Assembly: GCF_013378055.1 (NCBI RefSeq)
Contig: NZ_CP051130.1
Coordinates: 2,899,414 to 2,963,413, forward strand
Reading direction: 5' to 3'
Source: Parasphingopyxis sp. CP4
GTDB lineage: Bacteria > Pseudomonadota > Alphaproteobacteria > Sphingomonadales > Sphingomonadaceae
DNA: 64,000 bases
Made by a program: the position numbers and the translations under genes. Positions 18,312-28,016 of the stretch are shown piece after piece. Numbering within the stretch: the stretch's first letter is position 1; each line of letters starts with the position of its first letter. The notes beneath the pieces were generated by a model. That model saw only the letters and a list, made by a program, of their open reading frames with translations. It was not told the origin of the DNA and did no database searches.

Positions 18312-18353
18312 AAGGGGATCGCGGGTGCTAGGCTCGCGGTCCCCTTTGCTTTT
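18312..18353 (+). terminator. terminator of the alpha operon
   Basis: Arms AAGGGGATCGCG (18312-18323) and CGCGGTCCCCTT (18335-18346) pair over 12 positions with one G-T wobble around an 11-base loop, followed by TGCTTTT. The place, 34 bases after the rplQ stop, is right for an intrinsic terminator. Confidence 0.75.
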
Positions 18354-18363
18354 GAGGTGTCCG

Positions 18364-20517
18364 ATGACTGCTGCCCGCTTGTTCCTGCCGCTCATGCTGC
18401 TTGCCACCCCGGCGATGATCGCCGCTCAAGGATCTTCATCCATGGAAACGCCGATCACCTACCCTGAAACCGAACGCGGCGATGTTGTCGAAGAACAGTT
18501 CGGCGTGGCGGTCGCTGATCCCTATCGGTGGCTCGAAAATGATGTGCGTGTCGATGAGAATGTTCGCAACTGGGTAACGGCGCAGAATGCGGTGACGGAT
18601 GCCTATCTGGAGACTCTGCCGGGGCGCGACACCATTGCCGAACGGCTGACCGAGCTGTGGAATTATGAACGCGTGGGCGTTCCGGTGAAGCGCGGCAATC
18701 GGTACTTCTACACCCGTAATGACGGCCTTCAGAACCAGTCGGTCCTCTATATGCGCGAAGGCCTGGATGGTGAGCCGCAGCTGCTGATCGATCCCAATGA
18801 ATGGTCCGAAGATGACGCAACGGCAATGGCCCAATGGGTGCCGTCTCCTGACGGTCAATTTATTGCTTATGGAGTCCAGGACGGCGGGACTGACTGGCGG
18901 ACGATCCGCGTCCTCAATGTCGAAACCGGCGAGACGCTGAGCGATACCGTCGAATGGGCGAAATTCACCAGCATCACTTGGGCCGCTGATAATGTCGGCT
19001 TCTTCTATTCGCGCTTCCCAGAGCCCGATGCGGATAGTGAGTTCCAGTCACTCAACATGAACCATGCGGTCTATTTCCACGCGATCAATACCGCCCAGAC
19101 CGAGGATCGGTTGATTCATGCGACGCCGGACCGCCCGAACCTCAATCATTTTGCGCAGGTGACGGACGATAAGCGCTGGCTGCTGATCTACTCATCGGAA
19201 GGCACCGATGATCGCTATGAGCTCACGCTAGGTGACTTGTCGGAATATACGGTACCGACGCGCACGATCATTTCCGGTTTCGAGCATAATTGGGAGTTGG
19301 CGGGTTCGGATGGGAACCAGCTTTACTTTGTGACCAATAGCGATGCGCCGCGCGAGCGGATTGTCCGGATGGACGTGTCCGGTGAAACGCCGACGATTAC
19401 CGAGATTGTCCCCGAAAATGAGGCAACGCTGGAAGGCGCATCCTTGGTCGGCGACCGCCTGATCGCCAATTATCTGGTCGATGCGCGCAATGAAGCGCGG
19501 GTATTCGAACGGGACGGCACCCAGGTGGCAACTGTCGATCTCCCGGGTATTGGCAGTACGGACGGATTTGGCGGTGAGCTCGGCGATCCGGAGACCTTCT
19601 TCTCCTTCACCAGCTTTGCAACGCCCACGGCCATCTATCGTTATGACAGCGCCACCGGCGAAGTATCGCCCTTTGCCGTGCCGGAGGTGCCGTTTAATCC
19701 CGAAGACTATGTGGTTGCCCAACGCTTTTTCACCTCGCGGGATGGAACCCGGGTGCCGATGTTCATCGTCCACCGTGCCGATCTCGACCATGCCGAAACG
19801 CGCCCGACACTGCTCTATGGCTATGGCGGCTTCAATATTTCCCAGACGCCGGGCTTCAATCCGGGCCGGTTGCAATGGATGGAAATGGGCGGCGTGTTTG
19901 CGCTCGCGACCTTGCGCGGCGGCGGTGAATATGGTGCGGCCTGGCACGATGCGGGCCGACTTCAGAACAAGCAGAATGTGTTCGACGATATGATCGGCGC
20001 TGGCGAGTATCTGATCGCTGAAGGGATCACCTCGGCGGACCAGCTGGCGGTGCAGGGGCGTTCCAATGGCGGATTGCTTGTCGGGGCGGTTGTGAACCAG
20101 CGCCCGGATCTGTTTGCCGTCGGCCTTCCGGCAGTGGGCGTGATGGATATGCTGCGCTTTGATCGGTTTACGGCGGGGCGTTATTGGGTCGATGATTATG
20201 GCTATCCCAATCGCGAGCCGGACTTCCGGACGCTGCTCGCCTATTCGCCCTATCATAACATTCCCGAGACCGGCGATTTCCCGGCCATCATGGTCACGAC
20301 GGCGGATACGGATGACCGGGTCGTGCCCGGCCATAGCTTCAAATATACCGCCGCGCTTCAGCATGCTGATCTGGGTGATCGGCCCCATCTGATTCGTATC
20401 GAAACCCGGGCCGGCCATGGCTCGGGACGGCCGACCAGCCAGCTGATTGCTGAATATGCCGACCTCTGGGCCTTTACCGCGCGCTGGACCGGATTAGAGG
20501 TCCCTGAAGCTGAATAA
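18364..20517 (+). CDS. exported prolyl oligopeptidase (family S9A)
   Basis: 717 residues from ATG 18364, preceded by GAGG. An in-frame codon at 18325 lies in the terminator and was rejected. Residues 1-21 form a signal peptide (MTAARLFLPLMLLATPAMIAA), so the enzyme is probably periplasmic. DPYRWLEN near the mature N-terminus, a seven-bladed propeller region, and the hydrolase domain with the nucleophile motif GRSNGG (Ser567), TDDRVVPGH and RAGHGSG complete the Ser-Asp-His triad of prolyl oligopeptidases, which cut short peptides after proline. It has no obvious operon partners. Confidence 0.94.
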   Translation: MTAARLFLPLMLLATPAMIAAQGSSSMETPITYPETERGDVVEEQFGVAVADPYRWLENDVRVDENVRNWVTAQNAVTDAYLETLPGRDTIAERLTELWNYERVGVPVKRGNRYFYTRNDGLQNQSVLYMREGLDGEPQLLIDPNEWSEDDATAMAQWVPSPDGQFIAYGVQDGGTDWRTIRVLNVETGETLSDTVEWAKFTSITWAADNVGFFYSRFPEPDADSEFQSLNMNHAVYFHAINTAQTEDRLIHATPDRPNLNHFAQVTDDKRWLLIYSSEGTDDRYELTLGDLSEYTVPTRTIISGFEHNWELAGSDGNQLYFVTNSDAPRERIVRMDVSGETPTITEIVPENEATLEGASLVGDRLIANYLVDARNEARVFERDGTQVATVDLPGIGSTDGFGGELGDPETFFSFTSFATPTAIYRYDSATGEVSPFAVPEVPFNPEDYVVAQRFFTSRDGTRVPMFIVHRADLDHAETRPTLLYGYGGFNISQTPGFNPGRLQWMEMGGVFALATLRGGGEYGAAWHDAGRLQNKQNVFDDMIGAGEYLIAEGITSADQLAVQGRSNGGLLVGAVVNQRPDLFAVGLPAVGVMDMLRFDRFTAGRYWVDDYGYPNREPDFRTLLAYSPYHNIPETGDFPAIMVTTADTDDRVVPGHSFKYTAALQHADLGDRPHLIRIETRAGHGSGRPTSQLIAEYADLWAFTARWTGLEVPEAE

Positions 20518-20540
20518 TGCAGATTCTCAATATCTTGTAC

Positions 20541-20568
20541 GTTAATGTAAAACGCATTTTACATTAAC
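20541..20568. promoter_or_regulatory. 12-base inverted repeat, operator candidate
   Basis: GTTAATGTAAAA at 20541-20552 and TTTTACATTAAC at 20557-20568 are exact reverse complements around CGCA. It is AT-rich and has no following T-run beyond the arm itself, so it looks more like a dimeric repressor site than a terminator. It lies 94 bases before the small secreted protein gene. The cognate regulator is unknown. Confidence 0.45.
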
Positions 20569-20662
20569 AAGGCCCTACAAGCGAGTTCAGTACCCGCTCA
20601 CAGCGACTGCTCTAAACCACACTCAGTTCTTCACGGAACTATGTGCAAAAAGGAGCAGCGCG

Positions 20663-21181
20663 ATGAACACAATTGGAAAGACTTTGATGGGGGCCACTGC
20701 CGCGACTGCGCTCGCAGTTGCAGCCCCTGCCCAGGCCCGGGACAATGACGGCATTGATGCCGGCGATGTCATAGCCGGCGTTCTCGTCCTTGGCGGGATT
20801 GCAGCCGTGGCCGCCGCTATCGATGGCAATGATGATAACCGCTATGAGCGACATCATACCCGCCATGGAGATTATAACTATCGCGGCGATTATCGCCGGG
20901 GTGACTATCGCCAGGGCCAAAGGCTGAGACCGCGCCAGGCAGTAAATCGCTGCCGTCGAGCGGCTCGCCAGGAGGCATCACGCTACGGTCGTGCCCAGGT
21001 GACCGAGATTACCGAAGTTGATCGCAGAAGCGATGGATATCGGGTTCGCGGCCGGTTGCTCGTGGAAGAGGGTCGCTATGGCCGCCGCGGCTACCGGACG
21101 GCCGATTATGATCGTGGCCGGTTTAGCTGCCGGGTCCGCTACGGCCAGATCGACAGGTTGAGAGTGCGCGGGCTCAACTAG
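20663..21181 (+). CDS. secreted Arg/Tyr-rich protein of unknown function
   Basis: 172 residues, preceded by AAAAAGGAG. A signal peptide spans residues 1-25 (ending AAPAQA). A second hydrophobic stretch, GDVIAGVLVLGGIAAVAAAID near residues 33-53, is followed by a hydrophilic Arg/Tyr/Asp-rich region (YRGDYRRGDYRQGQRLRPRQ region) and a C-terminal domain with two cysteines and RVRGRLLVEE. Similar proteins are common in sphingomonads, but I know no function. The upstream palindrome may control it. Confidence 0.7.
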   Translation: MNTIGKTLMGATAATALAVAAPAQARDNDGIDAGDVIAGVLVLGGIAAVAAAIDGNDDNRYERHHTRHGDYNYRGDYRRGDYRQGQRLRPRQAVNRCRRAARQEASRYGRAQVTEITEVDRRSDGYRVRGRLLVEEGRYGRRGYRTADYDRGRFSCRVRYGQIDRLRVRGLN

Positions 21182-21200
21182 ACTGAGCTGGCCACAGGAG

Positions 21201-21238
21201 AGGGCGTGGAGCAGGCATGGGCTCCGCGCCCTTTCTTC
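21201..21238 (+). terminator. intrinsic terminator between convergent genes
   Basis: AGGGCGTGGAGC (21201-21212) pairs with GCTCCGCGCCCT (21221-21232) with one G-T wobble; TTCTTC follows. It lies between the secreted protein gene on + and the chemoreceptor-like gene on -. Confidence 0.7.
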
Positions 21239-21258
21239 TGTCCGGGCTAAAATATTGC

Positions 21259-22356
21259 TTAGGCGGCGCGATCTTTTCGCATGGCGGCGGGTAGATTCGC
21301 TTCGTCGCCAAGCCCGAGTATCGCAAGGATCTCTTCGGGGCTGCGCATTTCACGTTCGATCACGCTGCACAGTTCCAACCCGCCAAATCCGTTTTCGATC
21401 TCACCACGAGCATAGGAAATGCTGGTCTGGCCCTGCACAAAGGTCGCCCGTTGCTCTTCGTTTTTCGGCAGCGGGTAATGCGTCCCAAAAGCATCGCCTG
21501 CGGAGCTGCCGACGATCTTGCTCTCCTGGTCGAGCAGCAAGAACCGATCGCCCTTGCGATTATTCTGGTGGAGCATGGAATGCATCCCAATGATCGAATC
21601 TGCATAGCGGCCCCAATCATATTCCAAGTAAAGCGCACCAATCACATCGCCGCCTTCCAAGCCATGCTCACGGACACCGCAGACGAACAGCACGCAGGGG
21701 CGATCATTGCCTTGGGGGTTGAGCCAGATTTCATCGCCGGACCATTGGTCAGCACTGACCGTATGGATTGCGCGTTCGAATTGCGGTTGGCCCTTCAGGT
21801 TGAAGGCCATGAATGTCGGATTGTCTTCAATGCTGAGCCGGATCACACCATCTGTCGTGACGAGGAACGCATTGCTGTAAAAATCCGAAAACGCGAATTG
21901 CGCATTCAGACGTTCGCGTGCATCGGCTTCTTTCCTCGCGTCGCCGGGGTCGCCAAGATAAGACCGGATACAGGGTTCGGTTGCCAATATCCTCAAATCC
22001 ACGCTGCGGGCCGATAGGCCGCTTAATGCCAGGTCGTTGATCGTTTGAGCCAGATCGGCCAGGCGCGCACCTTCCAGCTCATCGACGAGCTCATCAACGA
22101 TGCGCGCGGTCGATGCGAGGCGGTCCATGATTGTCTGGCGAAAGTCGCTGGCCGCATTTGCGGCGCTACTGGCAAGAGACTTCACTTCCTGGGCGACAAC
22201 GGCAAATCCACGGCCCGCTTCGCCCGACCGCGCCGCTTCGATCGTCGCGTTCAGGGCAAGCATCTTGGTTTGCTGCGCGATATTGTCACTAGCCGCTGCG
22301 TAACGCCCGGTTTCGTCTTCGAGCAGGTCGAGCAGGGCTTTGATCCGTCTCGGCAT
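21259..22356 (-). CDS. soluble chemoreceptor-like protein, signalling hairpin first, sensor second
   Basis: 365 residues with no membrane segment. Residues about 25-75 hold the tip of the methyl-accepting signalling domain ([20 protein letters not shown] and [11 protein letters not shown]), the part that contacts CheA and CheW. The C-terminal two thirds looks like a Cache/PAS-like sensor ([18 protein letters not shown], then [19 protein letters not shown]). Canonical receptors have the sensor first and the hairpin last. No HAMP domain and no C-terminal CheR-docking pentapeptide are visible. No che or fla genes are nearby. Ligand unknown. Confidence 0.8.
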   Translation of the reverse strand: MPRRIKALLDLLEDETGRYAAASDNIAQQTKMLALNATIEAARSGEAGRGFAVVAQEVKSLASSAANAASDFRQTIMDRLASTARIVDELVDELEGARLADLAQTINDLALSGLSARSVDLRILATEPCIRSYLGDPGDARKEADARERLNAQFAFSDFYSNAFLVTTDGVIRLSIEDNPTFMAFNLKGQPQFERAIHTVSADQWSGDEIWLNPQGNDRPCVLFVCGVREHGLEGGDVIGALYLEYDWGRYADSIIGMHSMLHQNNRKGDRFLLLDQESKIVGSSAGDAFGTHYPLPKNEEQRATFVQGQTSISYARGEIENGFGGLELCSVIEREMRSPEEILAILGLGDEANLPAAMRKDRAA

Positions 22357-22530
22357 GGATATTCCCCAGTAATCTGGAGATTAGTGATAGTTGCGATACC
22401 CTAACCAAGCGTTAAGCATATTTGCCGGTTTCGTGACGTACTGCTACCCGCCATCACTGCCGAAACACGATCTGCCAGTGTGGCAAGGCAAATCAGGGTA
22501 CAATTTTGGTCGATATTTTTGAGGGAACCG

Positions 22531-23352
22531 ATGATCCGAAAGGCCGAATCCGAACAACTTGTTTCAGATCTGCTGCCGCATATGGGCTTGGAAGTCCTTG
22601 CGAAAACTGCCCATGAGCTTGTTCTTCCGGAAAAAGAGCCGGATTATGAGCTTAAGGCCGAAAAGATTGTGGTCATGCTTTTCGCCGCCCGCGCTGGAAG
22701 CACCTATACAGGCTCGCTGATTCAGAACCTGCCATATTTCGGGACGGTTACCGAAAGCCTCAACCCCCGGGCTTTGGAACGAGAGCGGACCAAACTTGAT
22801 CTGACCTATCATACCGAGGCCGTGCAAAGCATCATAACTAACAGATCGCGGCAAGCCTTTGGGTTTCGATGCACACAGATCGGCCTCGCCAGTGCTGCAG
22901 TGACGGGTCTTCTTTCGCAGTTCCGCGATCGCCTGTCCTTTGTCCTGCTGCGTCGCCGTGATGTTACCGCCCAGGCTGTCTCGATGGCCAAGGCCCAACT
23001 TAGCGGGAAATTTCACAGCTTTCAGGACGCCGCCAACAAGGTGACGGTGGACGATTATGATTTCGACATGATCAGTAATCGCTGTGCCAAGATCGCTTCT
23101 ATCTATGAGCGCCATGAAAAGGTGCTCGAGCTGTTCAATGCCACGCCGCACACGGTCTATTATGAAGACATTGTTGCCGATCCCACCCGGTTCTTGTCTG
23201 GCGTGTGTGATTTCCTGGACTTCGAGATGCCCGCGGACCTGCCGCTCGAGACACGGGTCGCCAAACTCCCGAACAAGATCAACGCTGCCTGGATCAAACG
23301 CTTCAACAAGGAAAATCAAGGCAAGCGACGGCGCTCTTTCTTGTTCCGCTGA
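22531..23352 (+). CDS. Stf0-like sulfotransferase
   Basis: 273 residues from ATG 22531 behind GAGGGA. A GTG at 22480 would add 17 residues and was judged less likely. The N-terminal FAARAGSTYTGSLIQNLPYFG region (about residue 50) resembles the sulfate-donor (PAPS) binding loop of Stf0-type sulfotransferases, and LRRRDVTAQAVSMAKAQ in the middle fits the second PAPS contact. Such enzymes sulfate sugars or lipids. No PAPS-synthesis genes are near, and the acceptor is unknown. It is divergent from the chemoreceptor-like gene; the 174-base gap between them shows no feature I can name. Confidence 0.7.
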   Translation: MIRKAESEQLVSDLLPHMGLEVLAKTAHELVLPEKEPDYELKAEKIVVMLFAARAGSTYTGSLIQNLPYFGTVTESLNPRALERERTKLDLTYHTEAVQSIITNRSRQAFGFRCTQIGLASAAVTGLLSQFRDRLSFVLLRRRDVTAQAVSMAKAQLSGKFHSFQDAANKVTVDDYDFDMISNRCAKIASIYERHEKVLELFNATPHTVYYEDIVADPTRFLSGVCDFLDFEMPADLPLETRVAKLPNKINAAWIKRFNKENQGKRRRSFLFR

Positions 23353-23438
23353 GCCGGGTCGCAACTAAGGTCATACTGCTCCACCCGCTGGACGCCTGAC
23401 GGCTGGACACTCAGCGTTCGGCTCCTTATTTGCTTGCC

Positions 23439-24998
23439 ATGACAATCCAGCCATCCGAATCCATTCTCATCGTCGACTTTGGCAGTCAGGTGACGCAGCT
23501 GATTGCGCGCCGCGTCCGCGAGGCCGGCGTCTATTCTGAAATTGCGCCATTCAATGCGGCCGAAGAGGCGTTCAATCGCCTCAAGCCCAAGGGCATCATC
23601 CTGTCCGGTAGCCCGGCCGGAGTTCCTGAAGAAGGCAGCCCGCGCGCGCCGGATATCATTTTCGAAAGCGGCCTCCCGATTCTCGGTATCTGTTACGGCC
23701 AGCAAGTGATGACGCATCAGCTCGGCGGCACTGTCGAAGCTGGCGACAGCGGCGAATTTGGTCGCGCCTTTATTGAGATTTCGGACGAATGCGTGCTGTT
23801 CGACGGGCTCTGGAAGACCGGCGAAACACATCAGGTCTGGATGAGCCATGGCGACAAGGTCACGCAATTTGCCGAAGGGTTTCGCATCGTTGCGACAACG
23901 GAAGGCGCGCCCTTCGCGCTGATCGCCGATGATGAACGACGCTATTATGGCACGCAATTTCACCCGGAGGTGGTGCACACGCCGGATGGCGCCAAGTTGC
24001 TCGCCAATTTTGTCCGCCATGTTTGCGGCTGTGCTGGTGATTGGACGATGGCCGAGTTCAAGGCCACCAAGATCGCAGAAATCCGCGAACAGGTGGGCGA
24101 TGGCAAGGTGATTTGCGGCCTATCTGGCGGCGTCGACAGTGCGGTCGCCGCCGTCCTGATCCATGAGGCGATTGGCGACCAGCTCATCTGTGTTTTTGTC
24201 GATCATGGTTTGATGCGGATGGATGAGGCGGAACAGGTCGTCTCGCTCTTCAAGGGCCATTATCACATCCCGCTCGTCCATGTGAACGCGGAGACATTGT
24301 TCCTCAACGGTCTCAAAGGCGAGACGGACCCCGAGAAGAAGCGCAAATTTATCGGCAAGACCTTCATCGACGTGTTCGAGGATGAAGCAAACAAGGCGGG
24401 CGGCGCGGACTTCCTTGCCCAGGGAACCCTCTATCCCGATGTCATCGAAAGCGTGAGCTTCACCGGCGGGCCTTCTGTCACTATCAAATCGCACCATAAT
24501 GTCGGCGGATTGCCGGAACGCATGAATATGCAGCTGGTCGAACCGCTCCGCGAACTGTTCAAGGACGAAGTCCGCGAGCTCGGTCGTGAACTCGGCCTGC
24601 CGGATGCCTTTGTCGGTCGCCATCCGTTTCCCGGACCCGGTCTTGCGATCCGCATTCCCGGCGAGGTGACCAAGGAGCGGTGCGATATCCTGCGCAAGGC
24701 GGACGCGATCTATCTCGAAGAGATCCGCAATGCCGGGTTGTACGATGCAATATGGCAGGCATTTGCCGTGCTGTTGCCGGTAAAGACCGTCGGCGTGATG
24801 GGCGATGGGCGAACCTATGACAGCGTCTGCGGCCTGCGTGCGGTGACCAGCACCGATGGCATGACCGCCGATGTCTATCCTTTTGACGCCAGCTTCCTGA
24901 CCCGCGTCGCAACACGCATCGTGAATGAAGTGAAGGGCATCAACCGGGTGGTCTATGACTATACGTCCAAACCACCCGGCACGATCGAGTGGGAGTAG
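23439..24998 (+). CDS. guaA: GMP synthase (glutamine-hydrolysing)
   Basis: 519 residues from ATG 23439. It converts XMP to GMP with glutamine and ATP. The class I amidotransferase domain comes first, with nucleophile Cys85 in GICYGQQ and the His-Glu pair in FHPEVVHT. The ATP pyrophosphatase domain has the PP-loop [10 protein letters not shown] near residues 227-236, and the C-terminal dimerisation domain ends [11 protein letters not shown], the family terminus. It slightly overlaps the next gene. Confidence 0.98.
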   Translation: MTIQPSESILIVDFGSQVTQLIARRVREAGVYSEIAPFNAAEEAFNRLKPKGIILSGSPAGVPEEGSPRAPDIIFESGLPILGICYGQQVMTHQLGGTVEAGDSGEFGRAFIEISDECVLFDGLWKTGETHQVWMSHGDKVTQFAEGFRIVATTEGAPFALIADDERRYYGTQFHPEVVHTPDGAKLLANFVRHVCGCAGDWTMAEFKATKIAEIREQVGDGKVICGLSGGVDSAVAAVLIHEAIGDQLICVFVDHGLMRMDEAEQVVSLFKGHYHIPLVHVNAETLFLNGLKGETDPEKKRKFIGKTFIDVFEDEANKAGGADFLAQGTLYPDVIESVSFTGGPSVTIKSHHNVGGLPERMNMQLVEPLRELFKDEVRELGRELGLPDAFVGRHPFPGPGLAIRIPGEVTKERCDILRKADAIYLEEIRNAGLYDAIWQAFAVLLPVKTVGVMGDGRTYDSVCGLRAVTSTDGMTADVYPFDASFLTRVATRIVNEVKGINRVVYDYTSKPPGTIEWE

Positions 24999-25444
24999 GG
25001 GGTACACCACAGCGCGCTTCGAAATCACGAATCGCTAACGATATGGATCGGGATAGCGTGATCACCCTATGGCAAGCGTGCGATCTGACGCGGCCGTGGA
25101 ACGATCCGGTGGCGGATTTTGATCGGGCCATCGCAACGGTCACGTCCGATATCCTGGTGCTTCACGACAGCGATGTCCTGATTGCCAGTGTGATGGTTGG
25201 TTATGATGGGCACCGGGGCTGGGTCTATTACCTCGCTGTCCATCCCGAGCATCGCCGAAAGGGACTGGGCGGGGATATGATGGAGGCGGCCGAGACCTGG
25301 CTGCGGGAGCGCGACGCGCCGAAGATCCAGCTGATGGTGCGCAGCGACAATGAGGATGTCATCGCTTTTTACGAGGCCTTTGGGCTGGAGCGGCAGGACG
25401 TGGTAACATTGGGCCGGCGGCTGGACGGTGGCAGCCAGGCCTGA
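24989..25444 (+). CDS. GNAT acetyltransferase, YpeA-like
   Basis: 151 residues if read from the GTG at 24989, which overlaps the guaA stop by ten bases. An ATG at 25043 gives 133 residues, but similarity to E. coli YpeA-type proteins (a beta strand before the [17 protein letters not shown] region) begins before that ATG, and no other start codon lies between. The acetyl-CoA loop [11 protein letters not shown] near residues 89-99 and the end [17 protein letters not shown] are diagnostic. The substrate is unknown. Confidence 0.8.
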   Translation: MGVGGTPQRASKSRIANDMDRDSVITLWQACDLTRPWNDPVADFDRAIATVTSDILVLHDSDVLIASVMVGYDGHRGWVYYLAVHPEHRRKGLGGDMMEAAETWLRERDAPKIQLMVRSDNEDVIAFYEAFGLERQDVVTLGRRLDGGSQA

Positions 25445-25467
25445 ACAATAGGAGCTAGGAGCGCGTG

Positions 25468-26166
25468 ATGCTGGATCCGTTGGGAGCGAATATCTGGTTG
25501 GCGGATGGCGGCATCGTCGACTTTTACGGTTTCGCCTATCCGACCCGGATGGCGATCATCCGCCTCGATATTGGCGATCTGTGGATTTGGTCGCCTGTCG
25601 CATTGACGGAGGAGCTGGCGGGCGCTGTGAACGCGCTGGGGCCGGTGAAACATCTGGTGAGCCCCAACAAGATCCACCATCTGTTTCTGTCCGAATGGCA
25701 GGCCGCCTATCCAGAAGCGCAACTTTGGGGCCCCGAATCCACCGTGACCAAGCGAGAGGATCTGACCTTTGCCGGGAGTTTAACCGACGATGCCCCGCCC
25801 GCCTGGCAGGGCCAGATTGATCAATATCTGTTCACAAATTCAAAGTTCTTGGAAGAGGTCGCCTTTTTCCATCGCGCCTCATCGACCGTCATCTTTGCCG
25901 ATCTGTCCGAGAATTTCAGCGCCGCGTTCCTCGAGAAACACTGGTCATGGTGGCAGCGGCCGATCGCGCGGCTCTGGTCGATCGTCGAAGGCAAGGGCTA
26001 TGCGCCCCTCGAATTGCGCGCCACGTTTCGCAATCGCCAGACTGCCCGGGCAAAACTGCACGACCTGATTGCGGCGGACCCACGGCGAGTTGTGATGGCG
26101 CATGGAGAGATCGCCCGAGAAGATGGGGCGGACTATTTGCGGCAGGCCTTTGCCTGGCTGCTTTAG
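25468..26166 (+). CDS. DUF4336 domain protein
   Basis: 232 residues from ATG 25468 after an AGGAG site at 25455-25460; a GTG at 25465 is immediately upstream. LGPVKHLVSPNKIHHLF near residue 60 is the conserved feature of DUF4336, a family distantly reminiscent of metallo-beta-lactamase-like hydrolases. VVMAHGEI near the C-terminus gives another conserved histidine. No signal peptide. Function unknown. Confidence 0.78.
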   Translation: MLDPLGANIWLADGGIVDFYGFAYPTRMAIIRLDIGDLWIWSPVALTEELAGAVNALGPVKHLVSPNKIHHLFLSEWQAAYPEAQLWGPESTVTKREDLTFAGSLTDDAPPAWQGQIDQYLFTNSKFLEEVAFFHRASSTVIFADLSENFSAAFLEKHWSWWQRPIARLWSIVEGKGYAPLELRATFRNRQTARAKLHDLIAADPRRVVMAHGEIAREDGADYLRQAFAWLL

Positions 26167-26231
26167 GCATATTCGCGCTCAAGGTGGAGCCAGGGGTTGA
26201 GCGAATTTGGACGGGAGCGTAACGAACCAGC

Positions 26232-26465
26232 ATGAAGGTCAAATATCGGGTCATCCATCAATCCAAATCTGTGTGGCAGGCGCTGGCGCGCGGCCGTTCC
26301 TGGACTGAATGGTATCTCGCCCAGCATAAGGGTTTTTGGGGCTGGAAGACGCTCGGCACTTTCCCGACGGTGGAAGAGGCTGAACAGGCCTGTGCCGATC
26401 ACTCCAAGGGCGAGCTCCTCAATTGCGGCTCGCGTATCGTCGCCGAATTTGCCGAGAAGGACTAA
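26232..26465 (+). CDS. small protein of unknown function
   Basis: 77 residues, beginning MKVKYRVIHQSKSVWQAL. It is rich in Trp (five) and Lys, and ends with a compact segment TFPTVEEAEQACADHSKGE. It has neither signal peptide nor membrane segment. The gene ends six bases before purT on the same strand, with the same codon character, so it is probably real. I recognise no family. A weak imperfect hairpin (26171-26206) lies in the 65-base gap before it. Confidence 0.6.
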   Translation: MKVKYRVIHQSKSVWQALARGRSWTEWYLAQHKGFWGWKTLGTFPTVEEAEQACADHSKGELLNCGSRIVAEFAEKD

Positions 26466-26471
26466 ATCGCC

Positions 26472-27656
26472 GTGACACCGACCGCCAAGATCCTGCTTCT
26501 GGGTTCAGGAGAGCTCGGCAAGGAGTTTGTGATCTCCTGCCAGCGGCTCGGCTGCCATGTGATTGCCTGCGATAGCTATGCCGGCGCACCCGCTATGCAG
26601 GTTGCCGATGAATGCGAGATATTCTCGATGCTGGATGGCGATGCACTGGGCGAGGTGATCGCGCGGCACCGCCCGGGGTTCATCGTGCCGGAGATCGAGG
26701 CAATCCGCACCCAAGTACTGGCCGACTATGAAGCCAGGGGCTTTAACGTCGTGCCGTCGGCCAAGGCCGCGCAGATGACAATGAATCGCGATGCCATTCG
26801 CGATCTCGCCGCCCAAGAGCTGAAACTGCGCACATCGGAATATCGTTACGCCGAAAGCCGGGAAGAACTGCATGCGGCGGCTGAGGCCGTGGGCCTGCCG
26901 CTGGTCGTAAAGCCTGTCATGTCATCTTCGGGCAAGGGCCAGAGCAGTGTCCGCGAAGCTGGTGATATTGATGCAGCATGGGATTATGCGGCGGAGGGCA
27001 TGCGCGGTGATCGCCGGCGCGTCATCGCCGAAGCCTTTGTCGATTTCGATTATGAGATCACTCTCCTGACCGTCCGGGCCAAGGATGGCGTGCATTTCTG
27101 CCCGCCGATCGGCCATCGCCAGGAACGCGGTGACTATCGCGAAAGTTGGCAGCCTGCGGCAATGACAGACCTGGCGCTTAGCCAGGCTCAGGAAATGGCG
27201 ACCAAGGTTGTCGATGCCCTTGGCGGCTATGGGATCTTTGGCGTAGAATTTTTCGTCAAAGGCGATGCGGTGATCTTTTCCGAACTATCGCCCCGCCCAC
27301 ATGATACTGGTATGGTGACCCTGGTATCGCAGGACCTGAATGAATTTGATCTGCACGCCAGGGCGATATTGGGCTTGCCGATCACCAACGTGGCGGCCAG
27401 AGGGGCCTCGGCTAGCGCGGTAATCTTGGCCGATCGCGAGTCTGAAGACTTCGCGATCACGGGTGTGGACGAGGCGCTGGGCAAGGCGGACGCTGAATGC
27501 CATATCGACGTCCGGCTGTTCGGCAAACCGGTGACGCGGCCCTGGCGACGCATGGGCGTTGCCCTGGCCCGACTGGATGAAGGCAGTGTCGAACAGGCGC
27601 GCGACGCGGCAATAGACGCCGCATCTTGCGTCACAATCGAATATGGAGACGAATAG
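26472..27656 (+). CDS. purT: formate-dependent GAR transformylase
   Basis: 394 residues from a GTG at 26472. PurT makes formyl-GAR from GAR, formate and ATP in purine synthesis. The N-terminal [20 protein letters not shown] region, the ATP-grasp domain ([14 protein letters not shown], residues about 145-160) and the metal site [16 protein letters not shown] are diagnostic. The stop is directly followed by the ATG of the next gene, so the two are cotranscribed. It complements purL and guaA in this window. Confidence 0.96.
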   Translation: MTPTAKILLLGSGELGKEFVISCQRLGCHVIACDSYAGAPAMQVADECEIFSMLDGDALGEVIARHRPGFIVPEIEAIRTQVLADYEARGFNVVPSAKAAQMTMNRDAIRDLAAQELKLRTSEYRYAESREELHAAAEAVGLPLVVKPVMSSSGKGQSSVREAGDIDAAWDYAAEGMRGDRRRVIAEAFVDFDYEITLLTVRAKDGVHFCPPIGHRQERGDYRESWQPAAMTDLALSQAQEMATKVVDALGGYGIFGVEFFVKGDAVIFSELSPRPHDTGMVTLVSQDLNEFDLHARAILGLPITNVAARGASASAVILADRESEDFAITGVDEALGKADAECHIDVRLFGKPVTRPWRRMGVALARLDEGSVEQARDAAIDAASCVTIEYGDE

Positions 27657-28016
27657 ATGGATCCGGTTCTCTATGGCATCCCGAATTGCGACAGCATCAA
27701 GAAAGCGCGCAAATGGCTGGAACGCCGCGCCGTCAACTATGCCTTTCATGATTATAAAAAGGCCGGGATCACCGAAGAAAAGCTGCGCGCATGGTCGGGC
27801 GAAATTGGCTGGGAAGTGTTGCTCAACAAGCGCGGAACGACGTTCCGTGAGCTGCCTGACGAGATGAAGGCCGATGTCGACGAGGATATTGCGGTCGCGC
27901 TGATGCTGTCCCATCCCTCGATGATCAAACGCCCGGTGCTCGAAAGTGAAGGTCCGCTGATCGTTGGCTTTAAGGGGGGCGAATATGAAACGGCCCTCGG
28001 ACTGGAGCCGGAGTGA
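27657..28016 (+). CDS. ArsC/Spx-fold protein, YffB-like
   Basis: 119 residues. The thioredoxin-like ArsC fold starts LYGIPNCDSIKKARKWLE with one cysteine (Cys11), followed by FHDYKKAGI and NKRGTTFRELP, and the conserved HPSMIKRPVLE. That set matches the YffB/Spx/MgsR subgroup, whose members are not proven arsenate reductases. ATG lies directly after the purT stop, and the end overlaps the next ATG by one base. Confidence 0.88.
   Translation: MDPVLYGIPNCDSIKKARKWLERRAVNYAFHDYKKAGITEEKLRAWSGEIGWEVLLNKRGTTFRELPDEMKADVDEDIAVALMLSHPSMIKRPVLESEGPLIVGFKGGEYETALGLEPE

Noticed and set aside
16514..18313. 599-codon open frame on the minus strand across rpoA and rplQ
   Set aside because: Fully antisense to rpoA, the REP element and rplQ, with low-complexity content. 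Treated as a shadow frame.
26171..26206. Imperfect hairpin after the DUF4336 gene
   Set aside because: The stem needs a two-base bulge and is followed by only three T, so I do not call it a terminator.
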